In this document: piece by piece, positions 8,691 to 18,089 of the stretch
Layout: each line of letters starts with the position of its first letter
How positions within the stretch are numbered: the stretch's first letter is position 1
DNA from: Psychrobacter urativorans
Lineage (GTDB): Bacteria; Pseudomonadota; Gammaproteobacteria; Pseudomonadales; Moraxellaceae
Direction: 5' to 3'
Length of the DNA: 64,000 nt
Assembly (NCBI RefSeq): GCF_904846675.1
Contig: NZ_CAJHBT010000010.1
Span: forward strand, 1 to 64,000
Notes under the pieces: generated by a model
Told to the model about the DNA's origin: nothing
The model's database searches: none
The model's input: the letters and a program-made list of their open reading frames with translations, nothing else
Position numbers and translations under genes: made by a program

Positions 8691-9977
8691 TTAAAACTCA
8701 AGGCCTTCCGCCTTCATCACAGAGTGCAAGTCTTTGTCACCGCGACCAGACATATTAACCACGATGGTTTGGTCAGGGGTCATAGTCTTCGCAAGCTTGA
8801 GCGCATACGCAACCGCATGAGCGGTTTCAAGCGCAGGAATAATACCTTCTTTACGCGTTGATTCATGGAAGCCTGCGAGCGCCTCTTTATCAGTACAACC
8901 GACATATTCAACACGCTTCATATCTTTTAAGAAACTGTGTTCAGGGCCAACACCTGGGTAATCAAGACCCGCTGAAATCGAATGAGTTTCTTGAATTTGA
9001 CCGTCATTATCTGCCATTAAATAAGTCCGGTTGCCATGTAGCACGCCAATACGACCAGCGGCAAGTGGTGCAGAATGGCGACCCGTCTCGATACCATCGC
9101 CAGTTGCTTCCACACCATACATTTTCACTTCAGTATCATTTAGGAAGTCAAAGAATAGACCAATGGCGTTTGAGCCACCACCAACACAAGCAACCAACGC
9201 ATCGGGTAATTTTCCGGTTCTCTCTAGATGTTGAATACGGGTTTCTTTACCAATAATCGCCTGAAAGTCACGTACTAGTAGCGGATAAGGATGCGGACCT
9301 GCTACGGTACCGATAATATAATAAGTGCTGTCAACGTTGGTGACCCAGTCGCGCATGGCTTCGTTCATCGCGTCTTTAAGCGTACGTGAGCCAGAAGTAA
9401 CTGGCACAACGGTTGCACCTAACAGACGCATACGATAAACGTTCATTTTTTGGCGCTCGACATCATCCGCACCCATATAAACAATACACTCTAGCCCTAA
9501 ACGAGCGGCAATAGTGGCCGTAGCAACACCGTGTTGCCCAGCGCCCGTTTCGGCAATAATACGTTTTTTACCACACATTTTAGCCAATAATGCCTGACCG
9601 ATGGTGTTATTTACTTTGTGTGCGCCAGTATGGTTTAAGTCTTCACGTTTAAAGTAGATTTGCGCCCCGCCAATCTCATCACTGAGACGCTTGGCATGAT
9701 AAAGCGGGGTTGGACGACCAACATAATTGACCAAATCAGTATGGTACTCTTCCCAGAATGCAGGATCTGCTTTTACTTTGGTATATAACGCCTCTAACTC
9801 CTCTAACGCTGCCATCAAAGTTTCGGAGACAAAGCGTCCACCGTGGACACCAAAATGACCACGGGCATCAGGGTACTGGTTAAAGTCCTGTACGTCTTTT
9901 GGATTGTTTAAGGTATTGATAGATTGTGCGCTAGCAGATGGGGCATCAGTTGCAGCATGGTTGTCGGCTTGACTCAT
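8691..9977 (-). CDS. trpB: Tryptophan synthase beta chain
   Basis: 428 residues. This PLP enzyme condenses indole and serine to tryptophan in the alpha2beta2 complex. Seen: [40 protein letters not shown] (the Lys of HTGAHK forms the Schiff base), [14 protein letters not shown], the phosphate-binding [10 protein letters not shown], and near the C-terminus NMSGRGDKD. About 30 polar N-terminal residues precede the conserved core ([11 protein letters not shown]). It is separated by 160 bases from trpF upstream and followed after 12 bases by the unrecognised ORF rather than by trpA. Confidence 0.98.
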   Translation of the reverse strand: MSQADNHAATDAPSASAQSINTLNNPKDVQDFNQYPDARGHFGVHGGRFVSETLMAALEELEALYTKVKADPAFWEEYHTDLVNYVGRPTPLYHAKRLSDEIGGAQIYFKREDLNHTGAHKVNNTIGQALLAKMCGKKRIIAETGAGQHGVATATIAARLGLECIVYMGADDVERQKMNVYRMRLLGATVVPVTSGSRTLKDAMNEAMRDWVTNVDSTYYIIGTVAGPHPYPLLVRDFQAIIGKETRIQHLERTGKLPDALVACVGGGSNAIGLFFDFLNDTEVKMYGVEATGDGIETGRHSAPLAAGRIGVLHGNRTYLMADNDGQIQETHSISAGLDYPGVGPEHSFLKDMKRVEYVGCTDKEALAGFHESTRKEGIIPALETAHAVAYALKLAKTMTPDQTIVVNMSGRGDKDLHSVMKAEGLEF

Positions 9978-10137
9978 GATAATTCCTACGATAAGTGGTA
10001 TTTTTTAGGATAAATAGTAAACGTAAATAACGAGAGATGTAAATGTAGAATTTAAATCTAAAAATAGAGATAAAAGAAAGCTGGATTATCTTATTACTAG
10101 GTTGTAGTTTGCAAGGCAGCTAACTTCTAACTCACAT

Positions 10138-10821
10138 CTAGATTTCGGACAGTTGGCTTTTAGCTAGAGAGTCGCTTTGCCATCGGTCACGCTTAACGGC
10201 CTTCATAAAGGCGCGCATTTTAGCGGGGTCTTTTTTGCCTTTATCAATTTCGATACCGCCGCTGACATCAACCCCATAAATAGGCAAATCACGAGTAGCG
10301 GCAACATTTTGCGCATCCAAGCCACCGGCTAAAATAATCGGTAGCGCACTATTTTGTGGAATAAGACTCCAATCAAAGCGCGCACCAGTACCGCCATATT
10401 TCTGCTGATGATAGGCATCAAGCAAAATACTACTCGCCCCTGCTGCCGCAAATTCGCTAATCTGGGCGCTGACGTTAGCAGGCGTATCTTGTTCGGTATT
10501 TATACGCAAAGCCTTTATCCAGCGTTTATTAACAGCAGCAGCAAATTGCTGACACTGCTCAGGACTTTCATCGCCGTGGAATTGTATGATATCAAAGGCT
10601 ACTATATTCGCCAGCTTAATCAGCTCCTCCTCGCTCATATTAACTACCAGCGCTACTACGCTCACAAAAGCGGGCAGCGCCGCACTTAACGCTTGCGCCT
10701 GTAATGGGGTCACAGCACGCGGACTTGGCGGATAAAACACTAAGCCTACCGCATCGACACCTAAGGCAACAGCCGCATGAATATCGGTAAGCTGGGTAAA
10801 ACCACAAAACTTAACGTGCAT
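10138..10821 (-). CDS. trpF: Phosphoribosylanthranilate isomerase
   Basis: 227 residues. It converts N-(5-phosphoribosyl)anthranilate to CdRP, the third step of tryptophan synthesis. TIM-barrel features: VKFCGFTQLTDI (catalytic Cys in KFCG), GLVFYPPSPRAV, IQFHGDESPEQC, the LLDAYH..KYGGTGARFDW segment with catalytic Asp, and phosphate-binding PIILAGGLDAQNV and GVDVSGGIE. It heads the trpF-trpB-X-trpA group on the minus strand. The remaining trp genes (E, G, D, C) are not in the window. Confidence 0.97.
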   Translation of the reverse strand: MHVKFCGFTQLTDIHAAVALGVDAVGLVFYPPSPRAVTPLQAQALSAALPAFVSVVALVVNMSEEELIKLANIVAFDIIQFHGDESPEQCQQFAAAVNKRWIKALRINTEQDTPANVSAQISEFAAAGASSILLDAYHQQKYGGTGARFDWSLIPQNSALPIILAGGLDAQNVAATRDLPIYGVDVSGGIEIDKGKKDPAKMRAFMKAVKRDRWQSDSLAKSQLSEI

Positions 10822-11000
10822 CGTATAACCTTAATATGACCTTAACAATCAGCAAGTATTGATTATGAATCAAAATGAGCAATTAATCACAAGAAATAGT
10901 GAGGATTTGTTAATCGAATGCCAAATAAATTGCATCCAAAAACTTATCCTAGCATACTTTTATTCATAGTTTTGTTTATGATTCAAAAAAGGATATGTGA

Positions 11001-12656
11001 ATGCCTACGACTGCCCTAGCAACTGACGATGCCAATAGAAATACCACCGCAAACCAACCACATTATTTAATGTGGTTCCGGCGTGACTTGCGACTCCATG
11101 ACAATACTGCTCTGACCGCACTTTGCGAACATGCTAATTCAACGAACGCTCAGGTCTCAGCAGTATTCTTCTTTACTCCTGAGCAATGGCAGTCGCATGA
11201 TACTTCATTACCACAAGTCGACCACATCGCCCGTACCTTACCAAAATTAGCCCAAAGTTTAGCTAAGCAATTGAATATATCTTTGACCGTATATGTCTGT
11301 GACGACTTTGCGGCTTGTAATGATGCAATTATCAAGATTTGTACGGCTCAGAATATAACTACGCTGATGGCAAATCATGAATATGAAGGCAATGAAATTG
11401 CACGTGATGAGCAAGTAACCAAGCAGCTAGCTAAGCATAATATTGAATTTTTGCGCTTCCATGACCAATGTATTTTGCCACCGAAAAGTATCACTACCAA
11501 TGATGACAGCATGTACCAAGTGTTTACCCCTTTTTATAAAAAATGGCGGCATACTTTGGACATCGGTACCATTCAAGCTCATGAAGCCCAAACGGTCAAT
11601 GCCATTAATGCAACTCATGCTAGCACTCCAATTGCTAACAGTGACAATATTGCTAACAGCGCTGTCAGCAAAAAGGCTATAGAAACGTTGGGCAAAAAAG
11701 TAGTCGAAGAGTATCAACAGCGCTTACAGGAAACTGGAATAGTAGGCAGTACTGATAGCAATGCGCAGCTGTCTCATGCTCGCGCTGCCTACCCTGCTGG
11801 TGAAGTGACTGCCTGTCATCGCTTAGACCAATTTATCGCTGATGATATCAATAATTACGATGTAAGCCGCGATGTACCCAGCCTACATGCCACCAGTCAG
11901 CTGTCTGCTTATTTGACCATCGGTGCGATTAGCGCCCGCCATTGCTATATCCAAGCCACTAAAGCGCTTGATAAGCAACATACGAGTGCTCAAGTTGATA
12001 GAGAGAACAAAAATAGCCAGCAAGGCGATAATAAAGACATCAATCGCTGGATAAGCGAGCTGGCGTGGCGGGATTTTTATCGGCATGTATTAGCACATAA
12101 GCCAGAACTGATTCGCCATCAGGCTTATAAGAATGAGACGGATAAGAGTATCAATTGGTCATATAATCAGGACGATTTTGACGCTTGGTGTGCAGGAAAA
12201 ACGGGTGTGCCGCTAGTAGATGCCGCAATGCGTTGCCTTAATGCGACTGGCTTTATGCACAACCGTTTACGGATGGTTACGGCAATGTTTTTGACCAAAG
12301 ACTTGCTGATTGATTGGCGCTGGGGTGAGCGTTATTTTATGCAGCAGCTGATAGATGGTGACTTTGCCTCCAACAATGGCGGCTGGCAGTGGAGCGCCTC
12401 AACCGGTACCGATGCGGCGCCCTACTTTCGTATTATGAACCCCTTTAGCCAAGCCAAAACCCATGACCCTGACGGCGAATTTATCAAGCTATGGCTGTCT
12501 GAGTTGCAAGATATTTCCGCCAGCGTATTGCATAGCGAGGACAAGCTACGTAAGGCACTGGAAAAAAATGATCAATTCAACCATCTTGATTATCCAGTAC
12601 CCATGGTAGACCATAAGGCAGCACGGCTACTGGCTATCGCCGCCTTTAAAACTTAA
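11001..12656 (+). CDS. phrB: Deoxyribodipyrimidine photolyase (class I CPD photolyase)
   Basis: 551 residues. It repairs cyclobutane pyrimidine dimers using light, FAD and an antenna pigment. The N-terminal photolyase domain (LMWFRRDLRLHDNTAL) covers about 20-200. A variable linker (200-285) precedes the FAD domain with RDVPSLHATSQLSAYLTIGAIS, WISELAWRDFYRHVL, TGVPLVDAAMRCLNATGFMHNRLRMVTAMFLTKDLLIDWRWGE and FASNNGGWQWSASTGTDAAPYFRIMNP. It is longer than E. coli PhrB because of inserts in the linker and at 325-345. AGGAT precedes the ATG. It is divergent from trpF. Confidence 0.97.
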   Translation: MPTTALATDDANRNTTANQPHYLMWFRRDLRLHDNTALTALCEHANSTNAQVSAVFFFTPEQWQSHDTSLPQVDHIARTLPKLAQSLAKQLNISLTVYVCDDFAACNDAIIKICTAQNITTLMANHEYEGNEIARDEQVTKQLAKHNIEFLRFHDQCILPPKSITTNDDSMYQVFTPFYKKWRHTLDIGTIQAHEAQTVNAINATHASTPIANSDNIANSAVSKKAIETLGKKVVEEYQQRLQETGIVGSTDSNAQLSHARAAYPAGEVTACHRLDQFIADDINNYDVSRDVPSLHATSQLSAYLTIGAISARHCYIQATKALDKQHTSAQVDRENKNSQQGDNKDINRWISELAWRDFYRHVLAHKPELIRHQAYKNETDKSINWSYNQDDFDAWCAGKTGVPLVDAAMRCLNATGFMHNRLRMVTAMFLTKDLLIDWRWGERYFMQQLIDGDFASNNGGWQWSASTGTDAAPYFRIMNPFSQAKTHDPDGEFIKLWLSELQDISASVLHSEDKLRKALEKNDQFNHLDYPVPMVDHKAARLLAIAAFKT

Positions 12657-12744
12657 GCTTAAAAACTGATTTTAACACCCAAATTTAGGAACTGAATTCA
12701 AGAACTAAGCTTAAAAAAAGCTAGTGCGCACTTAGCTGATGCTA

Positions 12745-13047
12745 TTATTTATTATTATATTGCTGGTCAAGCTCTGTTAAATGATTAATGGTCTTATTCA
12801 TTCCATACATGATTTGTCCGAGCAGTACTTGCTGCTTGGTCACTATAATCACAATCATTGGCTGGTGTTGGTTGGGTACGGCACTAATCATAATTTTGCC
12901 ATCTTGAACATCTAAAATCACTGAGCGACAACCGGTCAGATGTGCCTCATTGGTTAATGCTTGTACCAATGCCAAAATAGAGCTGCCAACAGCAGATAAC
13001 TTATCCACACCCATCGGGCCACTAAAAATATTTTTTAAACGTTGCAT
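12745..13047 (-). CDS. Roadblock/LC7-like small protein
   Basis: 100 residues. The pattern is an N-terminal helix (SAVGSSILALVQALTNEAHLTG), a beta hairpin (SVILDVQDGKIMISAVP), a strand (MIVIIVTKQQVLLGQIMYGM) and a final helix. It resembles a Roadblock/LC7 domain, the fold of MglB-type regulators of small Ras-like GTPases. No GTPase gene is next to it, so a partner would lie elsewhere. No good ribosome site is seen before the ATG. The family call rests on the hydrophobic pattern and is moderate. Confidence 0.6.
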   Translation of the reverse strand: MQRLKNIFSGPMGVDKLSAVGSSILALVQALTNEAHLTGCRSVILDVQDGKIMISAVPNQHQPMIVIIVTKQQVLLGQIMYGMNKTINHLTELDQQYNNK

Positions 13048-13134
13048 AATGATTGATTAACTATAACTTAAAAGAGCATTCCAAAGGTAAGGCCGTTGAA
13101 ATAAAACTTGTAGATAAACAATGAATAGCAATCT

Positions 13135-13827
13135 TTAACCAAAGCCTGTCGTGTTGCCGAAAACACTGCTTAACCAGCCAATGGCTGTCCACAATCCCCA
13201 AATTAATAAACCAATCACGACAATACCCAGAACATCAGGAATATGTAAATAAACCCAAGCAGCTACTGGATTACGCCAAAAACGGCTGTGTCGCTGTTTG
13301 TGTTCTAATTGCTGATGTAAAAGTGGGCGATCTATATGGATGGTTTCTGTGATGCCATATTCATCCTGTATGTGCTGATGGACGATGTTAAGTGTCTTAC
13401 GACTGGGCCGAATAAAGATATCTAGCAACGTACCAATTCCCGGAATAACGCCCACCACCATATCGATTAGAGCCAATCTGACCGCAGGGATCATTTTATA
13501 TACCGGTACACCCAAGCGGCGACCTAATATGAAGGCATAGCTGGTCAACACCAACCCTGCTAAGTCACCTGCCAGCGGTATCGTCGATAGCGCCGCATCC
13601 GCACCCACCCCTTGTTTAGTAAAAGGGATACGCACTACCGAGTCCATGGCATTGGCAAACTTTGCTAATTTGCGTTCGGTGGCAATCACCTGCTCACGGG
13701 TCAGACCGTGCTGAGCAAGATTGAGCTGATAGTTAATTGCAGACTCATTTATAGAGCTATTTTCAGAATAATTGGTAGAGGTACTTGCCACTGGCTTTAT
13801 TTTTTTTAGCTTTACTGACTTATCCAT
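13135..13827 (-). CDS. DUF4112 membrane protein
   Basis: 230 residues. The DUF4112 signature is clear: [38 protein letters not shown], then [32 protein letters not shown]. The central part carries two hydrophobic segments with the repeated Pro-x-x-Gly-(Asp/Thr) motif, and a third membrane segment lies near the C-terminus ([21 protein letters not shown]). Function is unknown. Its start overlaps the last 8 bases of ubiA, so the two are translationally coupled. Confidence 0.85.
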   Translation of the reverse strand: MDKSVKLKKIKPVASTSTNYSENSSINESAINYQLNLAQHGLTREQVIATERKLAKFANAMDSVVRIPFTKQGVGADAALSTIPLAGDLAGLVLTSYAFILGRRLGVPVYKMIPAVRLALIDMVVGVIPGIGTLLDIFIRPSRKTLNIVHQHIQDEYGITETIHIDRPLLHQQLEHKQRHSRFWRNPVAAWVYLHIPDVLGIVVIGLLIWGLWTAIGWLSSVFGNTTGFG

Positions 13828-14758
13828 TCAAACTGGTCCAAATGCAAGATGCAGCGACCAAGGCAAAAACATAACGCCCTACCCAAATATTGGCTAAGAA
13901 GGCCTGAAAACAGGCGGGAGCTTGGCGGCTGGCACAAGCGTTATTCTGTTTAGTAAACATCATTGCGACCAATGCCAAACCGAATATTGGCGAAATACTT
14001 AAACTGGTTGGCGCAAAATAATGCCATAACACCACCCCCATCAATAATAAAAATAGCGTTTGTAATATGGCAATAATCACCACATCGTACCGGCCAAATA
14101 ATATCGCCGTGGACTTGACCCCAATTTTTAAATCATCCTCCCGATCCGCCATCGCATATTGGGTATCATAAGCCACCGTCCAACACATGTAGGCCAAAAA
14201 CAACAACCAACACCAAATATCAGGCGCACCAACTATCGCTACATAAGCCATCGGTATCGCCCAACCAAAGGCAGCGGCTAAAAATAACTGTGGCAGATGA
14301 GTAAAGCGTTTCATAAACGGATAAATAAAGGCTAAAACGACTGCCCCAAGCGACCAATAAAATACTTGAATCGGTAAAAACAATAATAAACTGGCACTTA
14401 ATAATACCAATATTAAAAATGTGGCAATGGCCTCCTTGCCAGAAAGACGACCATCAGCTAATGGACGACCTTTAGTACGGGTCACATGACCATCTACTTT
14501 GCGGTCGGCAAAATCATTAATCGCGCAACCTGCCGCTCGCATTAAAATAGCGCCGAGCGCGAAAATCACGAAGATTTTTAGACTGGGCAAAGCAGCCGTT
14601 ACGCCTTGCTGTTGGGCTTGACCCATAGCAGCTAATAATACGCCCCATAAGGTCGGCCATAGCAACAGCTCAATCCCGACTGGCTTATCAAAGCGCGTCA
14701 GCTGCATATATGCATGGAGTTTGTCTTTAGGCGTCATTGATGAACGATTAGATATCAT
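13820..14758 (-). CDS. ubiA: 4-hydroxybenzoate polyprenyltransferase
   Basis: 312 residues, about eight membrane segments. It attaches the polyprenyl tail to 4-hydroxybenzoate in ubiquinone synthesis at the inner membrane. Both Asp-rich motifs are present: [15 protein letters not shown] (NDxxDxxxD type) and [21 protein letters not shown]. The N-terminal [18 protein letters not shown] is typical. The gene is unlinked to ubiC here. A better ribosome site might favour an internal start such as [11 protein letters not shown]. It overlaps the DUF4112 gene downstream. Confidence 0.96.
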   Translation of the reverse strand: MISNRSSMTPKDKLHAYMQLTRFDKPVGIELLLWPTLWGVLLAAMGQAQQQGVTAALPSLKIFVIFALGAILMRAAGCAINDFADRKVDGHVTRTKGRPLADGRLSGKEAIATFLILVLLSASLLLFLPIQVFYWSLGAVVLAFIYPFMKRFTHLPQLFLAAAFGWAIPMAYVAIVGAPDIWCWLLFLAYMCWTVAYDTQYAMADREDDLKIGVKSTAILFGRYDVVIIAILQTLFLLLMGVVLWHYFAPTSLSISPIFGLALVAMMFTKQNNACASRQAPACFQAFLANIWVGRYVFALVAASCIWTSLNG

Positions 14759-14801
14759 TACTTTATGGTCTCTATGTTTATAGCTTTTATCTTTATAGTC
14801 T

Positions 14802-15041
14802 CTATCTTTGCTGCCATAACTGGTTTGCTTCTAACAGTGATAGTTCTGGATACTGTTTGCGCAGTGCTTTAATCGCCGCTATCTTATCGTTCTGTGCTGG
14901 AAGCTTACGTAAGTACGCCATCTGCTGCTGTGGGTTGCTCAGCTCTCTTAAACGCGCCTCTAACCGCAGGATTCGAGTGCGTAGCGTAATATTTATTAGC
15001 AGTAAGCCTGCACCCACTGCCCAAATTATAATTGTTAGCAT
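14802..15041 (-). CDS. Small membrane protein with L7/L12 C-terminal-like tail
   Basis: 79 residues. One N-terminal membrane helix (1-19) is followed by a charged helix and the segment [24 protein letters not shown]. That segment looks like the C-terminal fold of ribosomal protein L7/L12 (IKxxRxxTGLGLKEAK). Small membrane proteins with this layout are known in other bacteria, but their function is unclear. AGGAG precedes the ATG at good spacing. It lies 43 bases upstream of ubiA on the same strand. Confidence 0.65.
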   Translation of the reverse strand: MLTIIIWAVGAGLLLINITLRTRILRLEARLRELSNPQQQMAYLRKLPAQNDKIAAIKALRKQYPELSLLEANQLWQQR

Positions 15042-15106
15042 TACGCACTCCTATATCTGTGGACTTTATTTATACCGAAAGTTATGCCAAAGTTTATTCA
15101 ATACGC

Positions 15107-16042
15107 TTATACGAAATAGCCGTCAAAACGTACCGCACCATTCTGCCAGCTATCATCTGGTGTTTCGTTAGCCAATAATGGCGCATGCTGGGGACGCTTG
15201 ACGATGACGCGACCCTGATGTTTAATCTTATCGCCATCACCATTAACATCAATACTGTCATTAACATTGCTACTGACCAGCGCTTGTGCATTTTGGAGTA
15301 GCTGCTGCTCTTGCGCTAACGTTGGTGGACTGGCTAAATGATGCAAGGCTTGCATATGCTTGCCAACTTTGGCACCTTTTCCTGTTTTGCTATCTTGATA
15401 GCTGTCCTCTGGAAACATCGGGTCTAAATACACCACATCAATGTCATCTGTAGCGTCCAATGCTGTCATGTTTTGAACATTCATAAAATAACTGAGCGCA
15501 TCAGTATTTATAATATGTAATCGTGACATTAGCTTTTGCCAATTGGGCTGCATGCTCATACGTTGCTGTTCTTCGAGCAATAACAAAGCAATCAATGGCT
15601 GCTGTTCTAACATGGTAACTCTTGCACCGGTACTGGCTAATATTAAACTATCATGGCCGAAGCCTGCAGTAGCATCAATCACATGACTGTCCGCTGCTAT
15701 TTTGGCCGCTTGTAACAATAGCTCCGTCTTACGTCCTGCACTGACTACCCGCCGTTGCAGCTTGTCCCACTCAGGCGCGACACTTAGACCGCCACTGAGC
15801 CATGATAGCTTATTTTTATCATTTAATAATAAAATAGGCTGAGTAGACTCCGCACTCAATAGCTCGCGATTTTTTTGGTTCAGCTTAACGGTTATTAACT
15901 CCGCACTTAAACTCAATGACAATCCATGCTGACTCACTAACGCTTGCAAACACTCAACTTGGGGCAGCTGTGCTGCATTAGTATAGAGCAGTTTACACTG
16001 ACTGAACGATACAGCTTTGTTAGCCGTGAGTTGCGCGCTCAT
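15107..16042 (-). CDS. rsmJ: 16S rRNA (guanine-1516-N2)-methyltransferase
   Basis: 311 residues. This SAM-dependent enzyme methylates G1516 of 16S rRNA. The SAM-binding DATAGFGHDSLILASTGARVTMLEQQPLIALLL and the DVVYLDPMFPEDS motif, followed by KVGKHMQALHHL, match RsmJ (former DUF548). The N-terminal part (LSLSAELITVKLNQKNRELL...PILLLND) also fits. AAGGA precedes the ATG. Inserts near 245-285 make it longer than E. coli RsmJ. Confidence 0.92.
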   Translation of the reverse strand: MSAQLTANKAVSFSQCKLLYTNAAQLPQVECLQALVSQHGLSLSLSAELITVKLNQKNRELLSAESTQPILLLNDKNKLSWLSGGLSVAPEWDKLQRRVVSAGRKTELLLQAAKIAADSHVIDATAGFGHDSLILASTGARVTMLEQQPLIALLLLEEQQRMSMQPNWQKLMSRLHIINTDALSYFMNVQNMTALDATDDIDVVYLDPMFPEDSYQDSKTGKGAKVGKHMQALHHLASPPTLAQEQQLLQNAQALVSSNVNDSIDVNGDGDKIKHQGRVIVKRPQHAPLLANETPDDSWQNGAVRFDGYFV

Positions 16043-16114
16043 GAATATTATTCCTTAAAATGCTAAGCTGAAAAGCCAGCAAACCAGTAAATCCAAACTT
16101 ATAAAAAACAGCAA

Positions 16115-16957
16115 CTAGCCGGCAAACTGATAACCAAACACCCAAGCTGCGACCAATACCACCACACCCGTCACAATACGCAACCAGGCAAAAATCTTAA
16201 AGTCGCGCAGACTGACCCAGGCTACTAGCCAGCGAATACACAATAGCGCCACGATAAATGATACCGCTGTTCCCACACCTAATACCAGCCAATCCTCCTG
16301 ATTGGTAAACACATCACCATGCTTAATTAAATCAAGTAACGCGGCACCCACAATAACTGGAATGCCCATAAAGAAGGAAAACTCAGCCGATGCCTTACGT
16401 GAGACTCCCAACCAAAGCGCACCAATAATGGTAGCACCGGAGCGTGAGGTACCCGGTATTAAGGCCAAACACTGAAATAGACCAATCTTCAATGCGGTCT
16501 TGAAGGTGACCTCTTCTGCCTCGGACGCAATAATAGTTTTGGGACGATTTTCTACGTAAAATATCAGCAGACCACCAATAATCAGCATAATCGCGACAGT
16601 AACTGGATTAAATAAATGCGTTTTAATTTCTTCAGCAAAGCTAAACCCTATAATCATCACTGGAATGGTGGCAATAATAAGACTCAGTCCCAGTTGTCTT
16701 GGATTACTCAGTACTTCCGACTTTCCAGTTACGAGACCTGTAAGCGCCTGCCACAGACGTCCCCAATAGTCATAAATAACCGCTAAAATGGCCCCCATCT
16801 GGATTACGACTACGAACACGTCAACTTTTTCCTTCGTCCAAAAACTCATCAAGTCTGCAGATAAGATGAGATAGCCGGTACTGGAGATGGGTAAGAACTC
16901 AGTGATGCCCTCAACAATACCCATGATGACGGCTTGAATTAATAAGAATATATCCAT
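16115..16957 (-). CDS. uppP: Undecaprenyl-diphosphatase
   Basis: 280 residues, about seven to eight membrane segments. It dephosphorylates undecaprenyl diphosphate to recycle the lipid carrier for peptidoglycan and other surface glycans. Both catalytic regions are intact: GIVEGITEFLPISSTGYL near the N-terminus and IPGTSRSGATIIGALWLGVSR near residue 170. Length is typical of BacA/UppP. AGGA precedes the ATG. It is a stand-alone minus-strand gene between tsaB and rsmJ. Confidence 0.97.
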   Translation of the reverse strand: MDIFLLIQAVIMGIVEGITEFLPISSTGYLILSADLMSFWTKEKVDVFVVVIQMGAILAVIYDYWGRLWQALTGLVTGKSEVLSNPRQLGLSLIIATIPVMIIGFSFAEEIKTHLFNPVTVAIMLIIGGLLIFYVENRPKTIIASEAEEVTFKTALKIGLFQCLALIPGTSRSGATIIGALWLGVSRKASAEFSFFMGIPVIVGAALLDLIKHGDVFTNQEDWLVLGVGTAVSFIVALLCIRWLVAWVSLRDFKIFAWLRIVTGVVVLVAAWVFGYQFAG

Positions 16958-17095
16958 AATTACTTTCCTAAAAACGGACCTGCCGCCTGTTCTATGTTGT
17001 TATATTACTGTTGTGGCTCAGCGTTTAGCGATGATAAGGTGACCGTTATAATTAGTGCTGTGTTTATGTAGTAGACTAACGTTATCTAACGAAAC

Positions 17096-17872
17096 TCACG
17101 CTTTGCCTTGCTCTTTTAGAGTTTTCCATGCTTGGTTGCGTAGATATTTTGGTAGGGCTTGCGCCGCATCCGTACCGCCACTCGTCATAAATTGAACGAT
17201 ACCCAACTGTCCAATCACCACCGCATCAGGCCAAACATATTCATGGCTTATCTGCTCATCACGCAAGGTTAAGAACGCTGCGCCATTGCCAACAATAGGA
17301 ATATTAAGCAATGTTTGACTATTATAATCTAGCAGCCGCTCTGTGCCATCAGTATCATCGCTGTTGTTTATCGCGCTATCTCCATTAGTCACAGGTTGCA
17401 TAATAAGGTTGTTAAATTGGCTAGCTTCCAACTGGTTCTCTAGCTGGCTACCTTGTAATTGGTCATCTAACTGCTGCTCTTGTAACACATAGCGGCCAAA
17501 ATAAACTTGCTGCATACGGGCATCAAGAGCGCTATAAACTTGCGTTAAGCCATGTTTTTGATAAGCGCATTGTGCTATTGCTTGTAGGCTAGATACGCCA
17601 ACACAAGGTAAATCATGCGCCACTGATAACGCTTGCACCACTGCAGTATTGATACGAATACCGCTAAAGGCACCTGGCCCACGATTGAATATTAAGGCTT
17701 GCATATCAGCAAGGCGCAGCTGGCACTCAGACAAAGCGGCATCAATCATCGGTAATATTTGCTGGGTTTGCTGGCGTTTACCGGTTTCGGTCTGGCAGGA
17801 TATGACCTTACCGCTGCCATCAAGTATCGCGACCGAACACTGGTCAAACACGGTATCCATTGCTAAAAACAT
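17096..17872 (-). CDS. tsaB: tRNA threonylcarbamoyladenosine biosynthesis protein TsaB
   Basis: 258 residues. TsaB is the non-catalytic partner of TsaD in making t6A37 of ANN-decoding tRNAs. Seen: an N-terminal actin-like strand with MDTVFDQCSVAILDG, the RQQTQQILPMIDAAL segment, and FNRGPGAFSGIRINTAVVQALS, which matches the conserved GPGSFTGLR region. A Gln/Asn-rich insert at about 145-180 is not part of the usual fold. AGG precedes the ATG. It lies upstream of uppP on the same strand. Confidence 0.94.
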   Translation of the reverse strand: MFLAMDTVFDQCSVAILDGSGKVISCQTETGKRQQTQQILPMIDAALSECQLRLADMQALIFNRGPGAFSGIRINTAVVQALSVAHDLPCVGVSSLQAIAQCAYQKHGLTQVYSALDARMQQVYFGRYVLQEQQLDDQLQGSQLENQLEASQFNNLIMQPVTNGDSAINNSDDTDGTERLLDYNSQTLLNIPIVGNGAAFLTLRDEQISHEYVWPDAVVIGQLGIVQFMTSGGTDAAQALPKYLRNQAWKTLKEQGKA

Positions 17873-18024
17873 AATGACCTCGGCTTAAACTGCTGGTGTT
17901 ACAAAAAATAGCGCCTATCATAGCATTTAGGGTCAACAAGTTTTAACGCTTTCTTAAAATTTTTCTATAGTCCTGTTAAAAGTTATCTAATCTTAAGATT
18001 CATAACCTTCGACGCTATGCCCAT

Positions 18025-18056
18025 AAAAAACCCCAAAGCTGTCATCAGCTTTGGGG
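18025..18056 (-). terminator. Terminator of ffh
   Basis: CCCCAAAGCTG and CAGCTTTGGGG form an 11-bp GC-rich stem with a TCAT loop. On the minus strand it is followed by TTTTTT, 34 bases beyond the ffh stop. Confidence 0.88.
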
Positions 18057-18089
18057 TGTTTCTATTATGATTGCTAAAGTCAGACTAAC

